From the NCBI GenBank assembly GCA_025353525.1, contig JANXOO010000700.1, positions 1 through 18,693 on the forward strand: a stretch of DNA of 18,693 nt. Direction: 5' to 3'. The position numbers were made by a program, and so were the translations under genes. This DNA is from Schlesneria sp. (GTDB lineage: Bacteria > Planctomycetota > Planctomycetia > Planctomycetales > Planctomycetaceae). Under the pieces are notes generated by a model. That model worked only from the letters and a program-made list of their open reading frames with translations. It was not told the DNA's origin and made no database searches. The first letter of the stretch is position 1; each line of letters opens with the position of its first letter. Positions 1 through 8,840 of the stretch are shown piece by piece.

Positions 1-1601
1 CTGACACTGATCACTGTCGCGGATGTCGCCCGCAAGAGCTCGTACAGCTTTGCCTCGTTCTTTTCATCCAGCGCGCTCGTTGCTTCATCGAGAATCACGT
101 ACTTTCGGTTGGCCAGCAGCACGCGAGCGAACGCCAATCGCTGTTGTTCACCGAGCGACAAAACTTTTCCCCAATCTGCTTCGACATCCAGCCCTCCGCA
201 TCGCTCGATCAAATCGGGAAGGTTCACGGCGACGAGAACTCGCTGGAATTCTTCGTCAGGACGATCGTCTGGTCCTCCCGGATACAAGAGTTGGGCTCGC
301 AGGTCACCGATGATCATGTAGGGCCGCTGAGGCAGAAAAAGCATCTCGTCCAGTTTTGGACGTATCACTTTTCCGCTTCCCGAATTCCACAACCCGGCAA
401 TTGCTCTCAGCAACGAACTCTTGCCACCGCCGCTGGCGCCAACGATCAACATGCCATCCCCCTCCGAAACCTTCAACGAGAGATCGGTGACAAGTTTGCG
501 CTTGAAATCCGGAGTCTGGAGGCTGAGTTCCTGCATCGATACCGGGCTTCCGTCTTCCGTATCAATAGATGCATGCGCGATGTCCGTCGGCGATGTCGTC
601 GTTTCCAGGGACTTTGCGAAGCGGTCAAGTCGGCCAACTCCCGCTGCAAAAAGGCTTAAAATGTCGAATTTGCTCACGACGACGTTTAATGCACTGAAGA
701 CCGCCGAAAACGCGCCGGTCGCCTGAACGACACTGCCAATCTCAAGGTCGCCGGACATCACCCGCGGGGCAAGGATAATCCCGGGAATGATCAGCGTTGC
801 CGTCGTGTAGGCGTACTGGAACAAATTGAGAAAGAGTTGCCAGTTAATCAGTCGATTATAGTTCTTGAACACATCGCCAAAACGGTCGAAAACATACCGC
901 GATTCCTGCTCTTCACCGCGATAGAAGGCAATCGACTCTGCGTTCTCGCGTATGCGGACGAGACTGAAACGAAAATCCGCTTCGCGTCGCAACTGAAAGA
1001 AATTCAAACCGACCAGCGGCCGCCCAAATACGAAGGCGGTGACCAGCGTACCGACCGTTGCGTAGACGATCAGGAAATAGACGAGTTCCCTGGAGATTGA
1101 CCAGAGAACTCCGCTGAAAGCCACAATTTGAAGTGCCGTTTCAATGAAAATCAGCAGGAAATAAATCGATCGTTGGGTGAAAGTATTGATGTCTTCCGAA
1201 ATTCGCTGATCCGGGTTGTCGATTTCCGCTTTGAAAGACAGTCGATAGAACGATTTATTACGGAAATAGTTATTAAGGAACTGCGTCGTCATCCACCGCC
1301 GCCAATTAATTGTCAGTTTGTCGCGCACGTAGTAATAAAATCCGTAAATCGGAACTGCAACGATCAGCAAACCGATCGTGAAGTAAATGGATTTCCAGTA
1401 TCGATCCGGTTCGCGTGCGGCGAGGGCGGACGAAAACTCGCCGGTTTGTTGGTTGAGCATTACGCTGGCGGCAGTATTTACGAGCATCAGTACGACGAGT
1501 AAAGCGAGCAATCCCCGCGCAATCCATTTTTCGTCTGAAACCAGATATGGCTTCGAAAGGACGATGAATCTGGGAACGATTCGGCGATTAAAACGTGCCA
1601 T
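1..1601 (-). CDS. ABC transporter, fused permease/ATPase of the SbmA/BacA-YddA type (3' end cut by window edge)
   Basis: Read on the minus strand from ATG at 1601, with an in-frame TGA three codons upstream that fixes the start. About 533 residues are visible and the C-terminus lies outside the window. The N-terminal two thirds hold several hydrophobic helices and the motif NPDQRISEDI, typical of the ABC_membrane_2 (PF06472) family of YddA, mycobacterial Rv1819c and peroxisomal ABCD proteins. The C-terminal ATPase has Walker A GASGGGKSS (about residue 388), the signature LSLGEQQRLAFAR (about 479) and Walker B YVILDEATSALD (about 500). The H-loop would fall just beyond base 1. Family members work as inner-membrane homodimers and are linked to uptake of peptides, cobalamin or other hydrophilic compounds; the substrate here cannot be read. 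It stands alone, divergent from the next gene across a 373-bp spacer. Confidence 0.93.
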   Translation of the reverse strand, partial: MARFNRRIVPRFIVLSKPYLVSDEKWIARGLLALLVVLMLVNTAASVMLNQQTGEFSSALAAREPDRYWKSIYFTIGLLIVAVPIYGFYYYVRDKLTINWRRWMTTQFLNNYFRNKSFYRLSFKAEIDNPDQRISEDINTFTQRSIYFLLIFIETALQIVAFSGVLWSISRELVYFLIVYATVGTLVTAFVFGRPLVGLNFFQLRREADFRFSLVRIRENAESIAFYRGEEQESRYVFDRFGDVFKNYNRLINWQLFLNLFQYAYTTATLIIPGIILAPRVMSGDLEIGSVVQATGAFSAVFSALNVVVSKFDILSLFAAGVGRLDRFAKSLETTTSPTDIAHASIDTEDGSPVSMQELSLQTPDFKRKLVTDLSLKVSEGDGMLIVGASGGGKSSLLRAIAGLWNSGSGKVIRPKLDEMLFLPQRPYMIIGDLRAQLLYPGGPDDRPDEEFQRVLVAVNLPDLIERCGGLDVEADWGKVLSLGEQQRLAFARVLLANRKYVILDEATSALDEKNEAKLYELLRATSATVISV

Positions 1602-1974
1602 TCGGCGTCACTCCAATGCTCGACAAGCTATTTCGGGGCAAATTCAGAAATTCGGCGGCCGCGGCGAATTCACGCCAATCGACACTTTGCCTGTGGTTTA
1701 TTTAAAATGCAAGCCCCGGGAAAGCACATTTGATGCCATTCGACGCGACCTCAAGATGCGATTGGCTCATCGGAATCGCCCTGATTTTTCTCTCGCAATT
1801 CGGTGAAATGCAAATTGAATTCGCGGAAAAAACGCTTTTTGGCAGTGGATCCATTGGGGAAATGGCAAAACTTTGCCCGAGTCCATACATGATGCGAAGA
1901 ATTGCCGGTAAAGTCATTGAGGGAATTTTGTGACAGACTGATTTCGTGATCCGACCGGAAAGAAAACGAAAAAG
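1602..1974. other. 373-bp intergenic spacer between divergent genes
   Basis: This spacer separates the minus-strand ABC transporter from the plus-strand histidine kinase and must hold both promoters. Short open frames here show no recognisable protein features. AATTCG (1649-1654) and CGAATT (1665-1670) form a short inverted repeat around a GC-rich core, close to the ABC start codon. TGGCA and TTTGC (1863-1876) resemble a sigma-54 promoter, but the GG-to-GC spacing is one base short. Nothing else stands out. Confidence 0.6.
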
Positions 1975-3297
1975 ATGCAGCCCAACGAACAAATTCAAGC
2001 ACAACTTCAGGGGTTGGCGAGTTACCTGACAGGCCGGCGAACGGCCATTCTTGATCGTTGGAGCATTGCCATGCGGTTCGACACTCAACTCGCGACGCAT
2101 TCGTCACTCTCACGTTCGCAACTCTACGATCACATTCCAGGAATTCTGGATGCGTTCGAAAGGCAATTCAACGCCCATGATCTCGCCGGTCAGGTGCGGG
2201 CCTCTGCTGAACAACGTGAGAGCGGTGCGGGTCACGGCGTTCACCGTTGGCAGCAAGGATACAAATTGCGCGAAGTGATGCGCGAATGGCGGCATTTACA
2301 TTTGTGTCTGCAAGAAGAGCTTGAGCATTATTCGTCAACTGAATTGGATTTGGTTCCGGAAACGATGGTCATCGCCCGGCGCGCTCTGGCCATGCTGTGC
2401 AGTGACGGAGTCAGCGACAGCGCCGCTCAGTACGCAGAGCTGCAACAGGCAGAAGCGGCGAGTCGCGTTCGAGATTTGCACCTCGCATTGGCTCAGTTAA
2501 AAGATCTCGATCAAAGGAGAGTTGAAGTGCTGCGAGAGGCAGCTCACGACCTTCGCGGAAACGTAGGAGTCGTGAAAAATGTAACAGCGGTACTCAACCA
2601 CATCAGCGCCAGCGACGAGATGCGAGCCGAGTGCACCGCAATCCTTCAGTCCAGCGTCGCGTCGCTCCATGCAATGCTCGATGATTTGATGAGTCTTGCA
2701 CGCCTGGAAGCAGGACTTGAGTTCAAAGAGATCGTCGCCTTCGATGCGACGGAATTGGTGACAAAAATGTGTGCAGCGTTACAGTCGTCAGCCAAGGAGC
2801 GAAGCCTCTTCCTGAAGACAGAGGGCCCGGAACGGTTGTTCGTCAACGGAGATTTCGTCAAGACTCAACGCATCATTCAGAATTTGGTGCTCAACGCTTT
2901 GAAGTATACCGAGCGCGGTGGCGTTATCGTTACTTGGGCCGATGATCCGACGCACGATACAGATCGATGGGTGCTCTGCGTTCAAGACACGGGCCCAGGA
3001 TTCCTGATGAGCGCAGTCACCCCGTTCGCCCGTGTGTTGAAGAGTGCCACAGAGCAATCGCATGTGGCAGAGGCGAACTCGTCTGAATCGAGTCAGACGA
3101 CAGATCCGGTTCAACCGGCTGCGACACTTCCAGCACTTTCCAATCAACGCTCTTCTGAACAACCGGTTGGTGAAGGAATCGGCCGGTTAATTGTCAAAAG
3201 ATTGTGCGATCTGCTGGATGCGAGCCTGGAACTGGAAACCGAAATCGGTCGCGGCACGACGTTTCGAGTGATATTTCCGAAATTCTACGAAACCTGA
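1975..3297 (+). CDS. Soluble sensor histidine kinase with RsbRD-like N-terminal domain
   Basis: A 440-residue protein with no membrane segment, so probably cytoplasmic. Residues 10-155 are an all-helical domain resembling the RsbRD N-terminal sensor domain (GRRTAILDRW start, RWQQGYKLREVMREW in the middle). A short coiled coil (155-185) leads to the HisKA H-box AAHDLRGNVGVV, with His191 as phospho-acceptor. The HATPase_c domain has the N-box NLVLNALKYT (303-312), G1 box DTGPG (338-342) and G2 box GEGIG (399-403), ending in GRGTTFRVIFP. The stretch between G1 and G2 is long (about 55 residues) and rich in Ser, Gln, Thr and Pro, an enlarged ATP lid. The start has only a purine-rich upstream stretch and no clear Shine-Dalgarno site. 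It converges on the HPt gene. No adjacent dedicated response regulator follows on its own strand, so its partner is open. Confidence 0.9.
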   Translation: MQPNEQIQAQLQGLASYLTGRRTAILDRWSIAMRFDTQLATHSSLSRSQLYDHIPGILDAFERQFNAHDLAGQVRASAEQRESGAGHGVHRWQQGYKLREVMREWRHLHLCLQEELEHYSSTELDLVPETMVIARRALAMLCSDGVSDSAAQYAELQQAEAASRVRDLHLALAQLKDLDQRRVEVLREAAHDLRGNVGVVKNVTAVLNHISASDEMRAECTAILQSSVASLHAMLDDLMSLARLEAGLEFKEIVAFDATELVTKMCAALQSSAKERSLFLKTEGPERLFVNGDFVKTQRIIQNLVLNALKYTERGGVIVTWADDPTHDTDRWVLCVQDTGPGFLMSAVTPFARVLKSATEQSHVAEANSSESSQTTDPVQPAATLPALSNQRSSEQPVGEGIGRLIVKRLCDLLDASLELETEIGRGTTFRVIFPKFYET

Positions 3298-3376
3298 AAG
3301 ATTTTCCACATCGCCCGCCGGAATTGTGGCCAGGTGACTGACTGGATCAACTTCTGCCAGTGTGGAGGTTGAGGAG

Positions 3377-3769
3377 TCAACGGATCGGTTCGCCGTCGCT
3401 CGCAATGGGCGACGCAACGAACTCTCGCAAATCAGCGATCAACCACAAAAATTCTGCGTCCAGTTGTTGCATCAATTCCGTCATTTCAGACGTATCGCCT
3501 TGCCGACAGTTCCTCTCAATTGCTGTCGTGAGCCGCGTGAAAGATTTCGCTTCAAACGTCGAAGCAAGTCCACCCAAACTATGCGCAGATCCGGCAATTC
3601 GTGGTGCCGACCCGGATTCGATATCAGCTCGCAACGTTTCAACAAGCCGTGGGGCGTCCTCCAGAAAAAAGCCTGCAAGCTTCGCCATGAGTGCCCTGTC
3701 GCCGTTCAACCGCTCCAATACAACCTCGGTACAAATTGAACCATTCCCGGCAAATGTTTCAGTTTTCAT
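3377..3769 (-). CDS. Stand-alone histidine phosphotransfer (HPt) protein
   Basis: A 130-residue single-domain protein read from ATG at 3769. The four-helix HPt signature is visible: ERLNGDRALMAKLAGFFLED at the first helices, then AHSLGGLAS with the phospho-accepting His63, then a helix with the AIERNCRQGD pattern. HPt proteins pass phosphate from the receiver of a hybrid kinase to the receiver of a response regulator. The residue three after the histidine, usually Lys (AHxLKG), is Gly here. A longer reading from further upstream would run about 200 bases into the neighbouring regulator gene in another frame, so the internal ATG is preferred. A second alternative, ATG at 3880, would overlap the regulator stop by 14 bases. 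The gene follows the sigma-54 regulator by 97 bases on the same strand, so they are probably co-transcribed. Confidence 0.87.
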   Translation of the reverse strand: MKTETFAGNGSICTEVVLERLNGDRALMAKLAGFFLEDAPRLVETLRADIESGSAPRIAGSAHSLGGLASTFEAKSFTRLTTAIERNCRQGDTSEMTELMQQLDAEFLWLIADLREFVASPIASDGEPIR

Positions 3770-3866
3770 GATGGTGCGATGCCTGCTTTCGGATCCCGTC
3801 AAGTTTTCGATATGCGTCGAGTGGCGTCCTGCGAGTTGAGGTGGGATCAGTGCGATAAATGCGACC

Positions 3867-5375
3867 CTACTCACCAGCATCTCCATCAATCTGCACTTTT
3901 CGTTCCATTGAGATGTTGAACGACGCAATTCGGTCGCGAATTTTGCCCCGCGTGACTCCAAGGATTTCGGCGGCCTGACTTTGGTTTCCGTTCGTGACCT
4001 GAAGCACGCGTGTGAACAAATAGCGTTCCACGCAATCCAGGACTTCGGTCGAAAGGTTTGTGGACTTTGCAACAATTCTCTTTTCGATGAACGACCCGAG
4101 ATCGCCGATTAATGGTACATCGGGATCGACTGCGGATGGACGCGGGGCCACGCTTTGCGTCTTGGTCGCTTTCGTCGCAACGGCTTCGTTGACCGTAACG
4201 CAAACTGCCGAAACTTCGCGTGGCAGGAATTCAGGGATGATGATGGGCCCGATTGTATTCAACACGGCCTGTTGCACGATGCTCTGCATCTGTCGGACGT
4301 TTCCCGGCCAATCGTGATTTGTCAGAAGTTCCAGGCATTCCGGCGACATTCCTTCAATGTGGGGCTTATTCAAAGCACGCTGGGATTTCGCGAGGAAATA
4401 TCCTAGTAGCAGCGGAATATCTTCGCGACGCTCGCGGAGTGGTGGCAGCGAGATTGTCATTCCGTTCAGCCGGTAGAGCAGGTCTGCGCGAAACGTCTTC
4501 TCTTCAACCATTTCCTCCAACGGACGATTGGTGGCGGTAACGATACGGACATCTGTTGTGATTGTTTCGTTGCCCCCAACGCGTTCAAACCGCTGATCCT
4601 GAAGTAATCGCAAAACTTTGCCCTGAACAACGAGCGCCATATCTCCGACTTCGTCCAGGAAAATCGTTCCGCCATGACACTGTTCAAACTTGCCAATCCG
4701 GCGACGGTCCGCGCCGGTAAATGCTCCCTTCTCGTGCCCGAATAATTCGCTCTCTAACAGCGTGTCGGGCAGAGCAGCACAGTTAATAGCGACAAACGGC
4801 TGATCACTGCGGTGGCTGTGCTGATAAAGTGCCTGTGCGACGAGCTCCTTCCCGGTGCCACTCTCACCGCGTATCAAAACAGGAACATCCTGAGCAGCAA
4901 CGCGACCGATCGCTTTGAAGACATTCAGCATTTCCTGACTTCGACCGACGAATGACCTGATGCGAGAATCCGCCTCCGGATCCGCAGTCAGCGCTACGGG
5001 GACACTCATCAATTGTCGTGAGTTGATCGCGTTTTTAACAAGTCGATTCAAATTCGGTAAATTGAGTGGTTTTGAAACATAGTCGTAAGCCCCCTGTCTC
5101 ATGGCCTCGATTGCACTGTCACTTCCGCCGTCCGCTGTGATAAAGATCACCGGAAGTCGTCGATCGCAGGCTTGAATTTCTTCAAGTATATCGAGACCAG
5201 AACGGCCCGGTAACATGATGTCCAGCAGCACAACATCCGGTCTGCGGTTCAAAACCAGATGCAGCCCTTCCTCGGCAGTCGATGCCAGGATTACTTCAAT
5301 GGAAATCTCTTCCAGCGACTTCTGAAGCATGAAACGGACGCTACGATCATCGTCCACGACAAGAGCTAAAGGCAT
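3867..5375 (-). CDS. Sigma-54-dependent response regulator, NtrC family
   Basis: A 502-residue three-domain activator. The receiver (1-120) has the acidic pair D8-D10, phospho-acceptor Asp52 (VVLLDIMLPG), Thr80 and Lys102. The AAA+ domain (about 141-375) has Walker A GESGTGKE (170-177), the sigma-54-contacting loop GAFTGA (217-222), Walker B GTIFLDE (236-242) and the arginine-containing PPLRERREDIP. A linker of about 65 residues leads to a Fis-type helix-turn-helix (446-487, NQSQAAEILGVTRGKIRDRI). Proteins of this layout bind enhancer-like sites 100-200 bp upstream of -24/-12 promoters and remodel sigma-54 RNA polymerase when phosphorylated. The start fits because the receiver begins at residue 3. 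It lies between the HPt gene (same strand) and the divergent hybrid kinase, which makes it the natural end point of that relay. Confidence 0.96.
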   Translation of the reverse strand: MPLALVVDDDRSVRFMLQKSLEEISIEVILASTAEEGLHLVLNRRPDVVLLDIMLPGRSGLDILEEIQACDRRLPVIFITADGGSDSAIEAMRQGAYDYVSKPLNLPNLNRLVKNAINSRQLMSVPVALTADPEADSRIRSFVGRSQEMLNVFKAIGRVAAQDVPVLIRGESGTGKELVAQALYQHSHRSDQPFVAINCAALPDTLLESELFGHEKGAFTGADRRRIGKFEQCHGGTIFLDEVGDMALVVQGKVLRLLQDQRFERVGGNETITTDVRIVTATNRPLEEMVEEKTFRADLLYRLNGMTISLPPLRERREDIPLLLGYFLAKSQRALNKPHIEGMSPECLELLTNHDWPGNVRQMQSIVQQAVLNTIGPIIIPEFLPREVSAVCVTVNEAVATKATKTQSVAPRPSAVDPDVPLIGDLGSFIEKRIVAKSTNLSTEVLDCVERYLFTRVLQVTNGNQSQAAEILGVTRGKIRDRIASFNISMERKVQIDGDAGE

Positions 5376-5761
5376 TTCGGTCTTTCGTTAAACACCACAA
5401 TCCCGATCCAAACATACGGTATCCGAACACGACTCGACGTACCACCACACCCGTCAAAAGATCGGTACGAAAAGTGCGTCGCAGTCGCTTTTCTGATATC
5501 ATGGTGATCCGTGTCGAGCGTTCTCGCGCGGAACCTCCGGAATACCGTCACGATCATTTTTTTAGCCGCCCTGAATAAATGTCAAGTCCATTGAAATGTT
5601 TTTTTCACGGTACGCGGGCTAAACCCCAAAAACATATGCGGTGATCTGTCGTCGCCAGTGTGTCGGTAAAATCGTCGCTGCGGGAGATTCCATTTCCGGA
5701 CTTCAACGAATGCGGAAACGGAATTTCAAACGAAACATTATTCCGAACCTCAAGCAGAATA
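5376..5761. other. 386-bp spacer between regulator and hybrid kinase
   Basis: Divergent spacer carrying the promoters of the sigma-54 regulator (minus) and the hybrid kinase (plus). It contains AT-rich runs (T7 at 5557-5563 and 5599-5605) and a strong inverted repeat at 5687-5724, listed separately. An in-frame GTG at 5660 could extend the kinase by 34 residues, but that extension looks unlike protein and covers the inverted repeat. I see no convincing -24/-12 promoter here; CGGTA-N9-CGCT at 5664-5679 is a poor match. Confidence 0.5.
5687..5724. promoter_or_regulatory. Inverted repeat in the hybrid-kinase leader
   Basis: Arms ATTCCATTTCCG (5687-5698) and CGGAAACGGAAT (5713-5724) pair at 11 of 12 positions around a 14-base loop. 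It ends about 38 bases before the preferred start codon. It could be an RNA hairpin in the leader or a two-fold symmetric protein-binding site. There is no T-run after it, so it is not a typical intrinsic terminator. Confidence 0.5.
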
Positions 5762-8698
5762 ATGATGAAAGTGATTTCTTCAAATATGAAACGTATTCCG
5801 TCGCCGTTGTCACCGCAAACGCTGGCAAATTTTGGCCTGATCGTCGTCGTACTCGTCATCAACGGGATTGCCGTTCACAGAAACAGTATTGCTTTGAAGG
5901 AAATGCAGAATCGGGTGCTTGACACGCACGAGGTTTTCACGCAAGCAGAATCCCTTTTTGCAAGTCTTGTCGATGCCGAGTCAGGCGTACGAGGATTCGC
6001 CCTGACCGGCGATGACACCATGCTTCAATCCTATCGAAAGGTCGCTGAATCGCTGCCGGACCGCTTTCAGGCGTTGCGAAACGGTGTGGAAGGCAATTCA
6101 AATCAGACAGAGAACACGCGCGACTTCGAGCAACAAACGGCATTGAGGATGGGTCATTTTCAAAAAGTCATTGCGGCCCGCACGGATCGGGGCATCGAGG
6201 GTGCGCGTTTGGAGGCAGAATCGGCCGAGGGCCGACGAGCGATGGACAAGATGCGCGCGTCGATCGATCTCCTGAAGGCAGAAGAGACGAGACTCTTGCG
6301 GCTCAGAACTGCCGAAGCCGATCTTAAGTTGTACACGATCCTCGTCACCAATATTGTTGGCGTCGGATTGGCGCTTTCAATTTGCGGTGTCGCCTGGTTG
6401 CTCATCAATCGCCAGGTGCGCAAATGCCGCGAAGTCGAATCCAAAGCGATCGACGAACGCGAGAATCTTCTGGTCACACTGACGAGTATCGGCGATGCGG
6501 TCATCGTGACCGACGCCATCGGGCGAGTGCAGTTGATCAATCCGGTCGCAATGAAATTGATGGGTTATCCTGTCAGCCTTGTCGGAATGCCGCTGCGCGA
6601 TGTTTTTACGATCATCAATCAATCGAGCCGACTTCCGGTGAAGAACCCTGTTAACAGTGTCCTTGAAAGCGGGGCCGTGATCGAACTTTCGAACCACACA
6701 CTGCTCGTTCGACCGGACGGCACAGAAGTCCCGATCGAAGACAGTGCGGCTCCGATTCGGGACTCAACAGGAAAGATCACGGGAGTCGTTCTGGTATTTC
6801 GTGATTGCTCGTCGCGCTGGCAGTTCGAGCGAGAATTGATGAGGCGCGAGCAGCGCTTTCGCAAAATGTTTGAGACGCCGCTTCTGGGAATCGCCGTTGG
6901 AACATCTGATGGTCGCTCGCTTCTGGAGGCCAACGATGCTTACCTCGATCTGATTGGATACGACCGCGATGGCTTGTCCGAGTCGTCTTCGGGATGGGGA
7001 GGGGTCGAAGCGGGGCATACCCCCCTTGACGAGTCTGCGCAGGCAGAACTGAAAGAGACGGGTCTGTGTCGTCCGTTCGAGAAAGTTTACATTCGAAACG
7101 ACGGAACGACAGTTCCCGTTTTGGTTTCGTCCACCAAACTTTTCGACGAAGATGACCGTATCATCATCTTCGTTACGGATCTCACCGGGAACAAACGGTC
7201 CGAGGCCGCGCTCCGCGAAAGCGAAGACCGGTTCCGCATTCTCTCAGAGAGTATGCCACAAATGGTATGGACGGCAGTGGCCGACGGTCAATTCGATTAC
7301 GTCAATCAAACGATGGTTGAATATTCAGGGCGGGCCGCTGACGAACTGAAGGGCTGGGGCTGGACTGAGTTGCTCCACCCGGATGAATGTACAAATTATC
7401 TCGAAATCTGGAAATTGATCGTAACGACGGGACGACCGCTCGATGTCGAACAGCGACTGCGTCACCGGACGGGAAAATACCGGTGGCATTTGACACGCGC
7501 TTTGCCGATCTACGATGCCGCCGAACGCATTACCCATTGGATCGGCACAAATACAGACATTCACGATCGCAAACTTGCGGAAACCCTGATGGCGGAAGAG
7601 CATCAGCGCAAGGACCAATTTCTGGCGCTGCTTGCCCACGAATTACGAAATCCGCTCGCTCCTCTCTCGAATGCCATCCAGATCCTGAGTGTTGCTCCCG
7701 GCGATTCGGGAAAATCAGGCGAATTGATCGCCATCATGCAGCGACAAGTGAATCAGATGACTCGATTGATCGACGATTTGCTGGACGTGGCTCGCATCAA
7801 CCAGGGCCGCATCTCGCTTCGACGCCAACGAATTCAGGTCGCGACCGTCGTATCGGCGGCCGTCGAAGCCGTTGCGCCCTGGATCGAAGCACGTTCGCAT
7901 CGACTTGCAGTCACTCTGCCGCAAGAACCCTTGTGGATCGATGGCGATGCGGCAAGGTTGTCCCAGGCTCTCACCAACCTTTTTCAAAATGCGGCAAAAT
8001 ATACCGAACCAGGAGGTCAAATCGCGATTTCAGTCGAATCCGACAACGGCGAAGCCGTCTTCCGCGTCCGGGATAATGGCCCCGGTCTTACAGAAGTCAT
8101 GCTGAGCAGAATCTTTGAACTTTTTATGCAAGTCGAGCAAACGTTGAATCGAGCACACGGCGGACTCGGAATCGGTTTGACGCTGGTTCGGGTGCTCGTC
8201 GAGTTGCACGGCGGCAAGGTGACTGCCCACAGTGACGGACTCGGATGTGGAAGCGAGTTCGTAGTACGTCTGCCCAGGGTCGATGCTCCGACCGAATCGG
8301 TCGCGGTTGCTGTTGATGCAGTCGATCCGAAGTCATACTCCGGCATGCGAGTTCTGGTTGTCGACGATGTTGAAGCATCGGCGAAAACACTGGCGCTGAT
8401 GGTAAAATCAATCGGGCCTGTTGTCGAAACTGCGTTTGACGGTCTGTCGGCCATTGCAAAGGCAACAACTGGGGATTTCGATGTCATTTTTCTGGACATC
8501 GCAATGCCAGGAATGGATGGCCTCGAAGTCGCCAAACGATTGCGGTCGAATCCGGACCTGAAACGCGTCCGATTAGTGGCACTCACCGGGTTTGGACAGG
8601 ATGAGGACCGACATCGGAGTCTCAGTAATGGATTCGATGAACATTTGGTAAAACCGACGAGTCTGGTGCTGCTCAAAAAGGTCCTCCACCGCAAATAG
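5762..8698 (+). CDS. Membrane hybrid histidine kinase: CHASE3-PAS-PAS-PAS-HisKA-HATPase-REC
   Basis: About 978 residues from ATG at 5762 (ATGs at 5765 and 5786, and GTG at 5660, are alternatives; no strong Shine-Dalgarno site decides). TM1 is about residues 19-38. A periplasmic CHASE3-like helical sensor follows (about 49-186, with DAESGVRGFALTGDD), then TM2 (191-215). Three PAS domains cover about 231-351, 361-476 and 486-606. HisKA has LLAHELRNPLAPLSN with His626. HATPase has N-box NLFQNAAKYTE (739 on), DNGPG (771-775) and GGLGIGL (800-806). The C-terminal receiver (862-978) has D868/D869, phospho-acceptor Asp912, Thr942 and Lys964. Because its own receiver lacks an output domain, an HPt partner is expected, and one is encoded just beyond the divergent regulator gene. 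It reads toward the AI-2E operon end, leaving 142 bases between the two stops. Confidence 0.95.
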   Translation: MMKVISSNMKRIPSPLSPQTLANFGLIVVVLVINGIAVHRNSIALKEMQNRVLDTHEVFTQAESLFASLVDAESGVRGFALTGDDTMLQSYRKVAESLPDRFQALRNGVEGNSNQTENTRDFEQQTALRMGHFQKVIAARTDRGIEGARLEAESAEGRRAMDKMRASIDLLKAEETRLLRLRTAEADLKLYTILVTNIVGVGLALSICGVAWLLINRQVRKCREVESKAIDERENLLVTLTSIGDAVIVTDAIGRVQLINPVAMKLMGYPVSLVGMPLRDVFTIINQSSRLPVKNPVNSVLESGAVIELSNHTLLVRPDGTEVPIEDSAAPIRDSTGKITGVVLVFRDCSSRWQFERELMRREQRFRKMFETPLLGIAVGTSDGRSLLEANDAYLDLIGYDRDGLSESSSGWGGVEAGHTPLDESAQAELKETGLCRPFEKVYIRNDGTTVPVLVSSTKLFDEDDRIIIFVTDLTGNKRSEAALRESEDRFRILSESMPQMVWTAVADGQFDYVNQTMVEYSGRAADELKGWGWTELLHPDECTNYLEIWKLIVTTGRPLDVEQRLRHRTGKYRWHLTRALPIYDAAERITHWIGTNTDIHDRKLAETLMAEEHQRKDQFLALLAHELRNPLAPLSNAIQILSVAPGDSGKSGELIAIMQRQVNQMTRLIDDLLDVARINQGRISLRRQRIQVATVVSAAVEAVAPWIEARSHRLAVTLPQEPLWIDGDAARLSQALTNLFQNAAKYTEPGGQIAISVESDNGEAVFRVRDNGPGLTEVMLSRIFELFMQVEQTLNRAHGGLGIGLTLVRVLVELHGGKVTAHSDGLGCGSEFVVRLPRVDAPTESVAVAVDAVDPKSYSGMRVLVVDDVEASAKTLALMVKSIGPVVETAFDGLSAIAKATTGDFDVIFLDIAMPGMDGLEVAKRLRSNPDLKRVRLVALTGFGQDEDRHRSLSNGFDEHLVKPTSLVLLKKVLHRK

Positions 8699-8840
8699 CA
8701 AGCAGGTCCACCGGTTATTCCCTCGCTGGACAGGCCGATTGGCGCTTGATTCTAAAAACAATGCTGATGACGGGGTACCCGGCACGCAAATGTTTAGCAA
8801 CGGCGTGGGCGGAAAAATGCGACGCGACCGCTCAACTGAT

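Noticed and set aside
1863..1876. TGGCA and TTTGC upstream of the 1975 kinase, resembling a sigma-54 promoter
   Set aside because: Only nine bases lie between GG and GC; the spacing of ten is essential for sigma-54 recognition.
1730..1933. 67-codon open frame in the spacer before the 1975 kinase
   Set aside because: No ribosome site, no recognisable pattern, and it occupies the expected promoter region.
3770..4075. Upstream extension of the HPt reading frame to 232 residues
   Set aside because: It lies inside the sigma-54 regulator gene in another frame and has no domain features.
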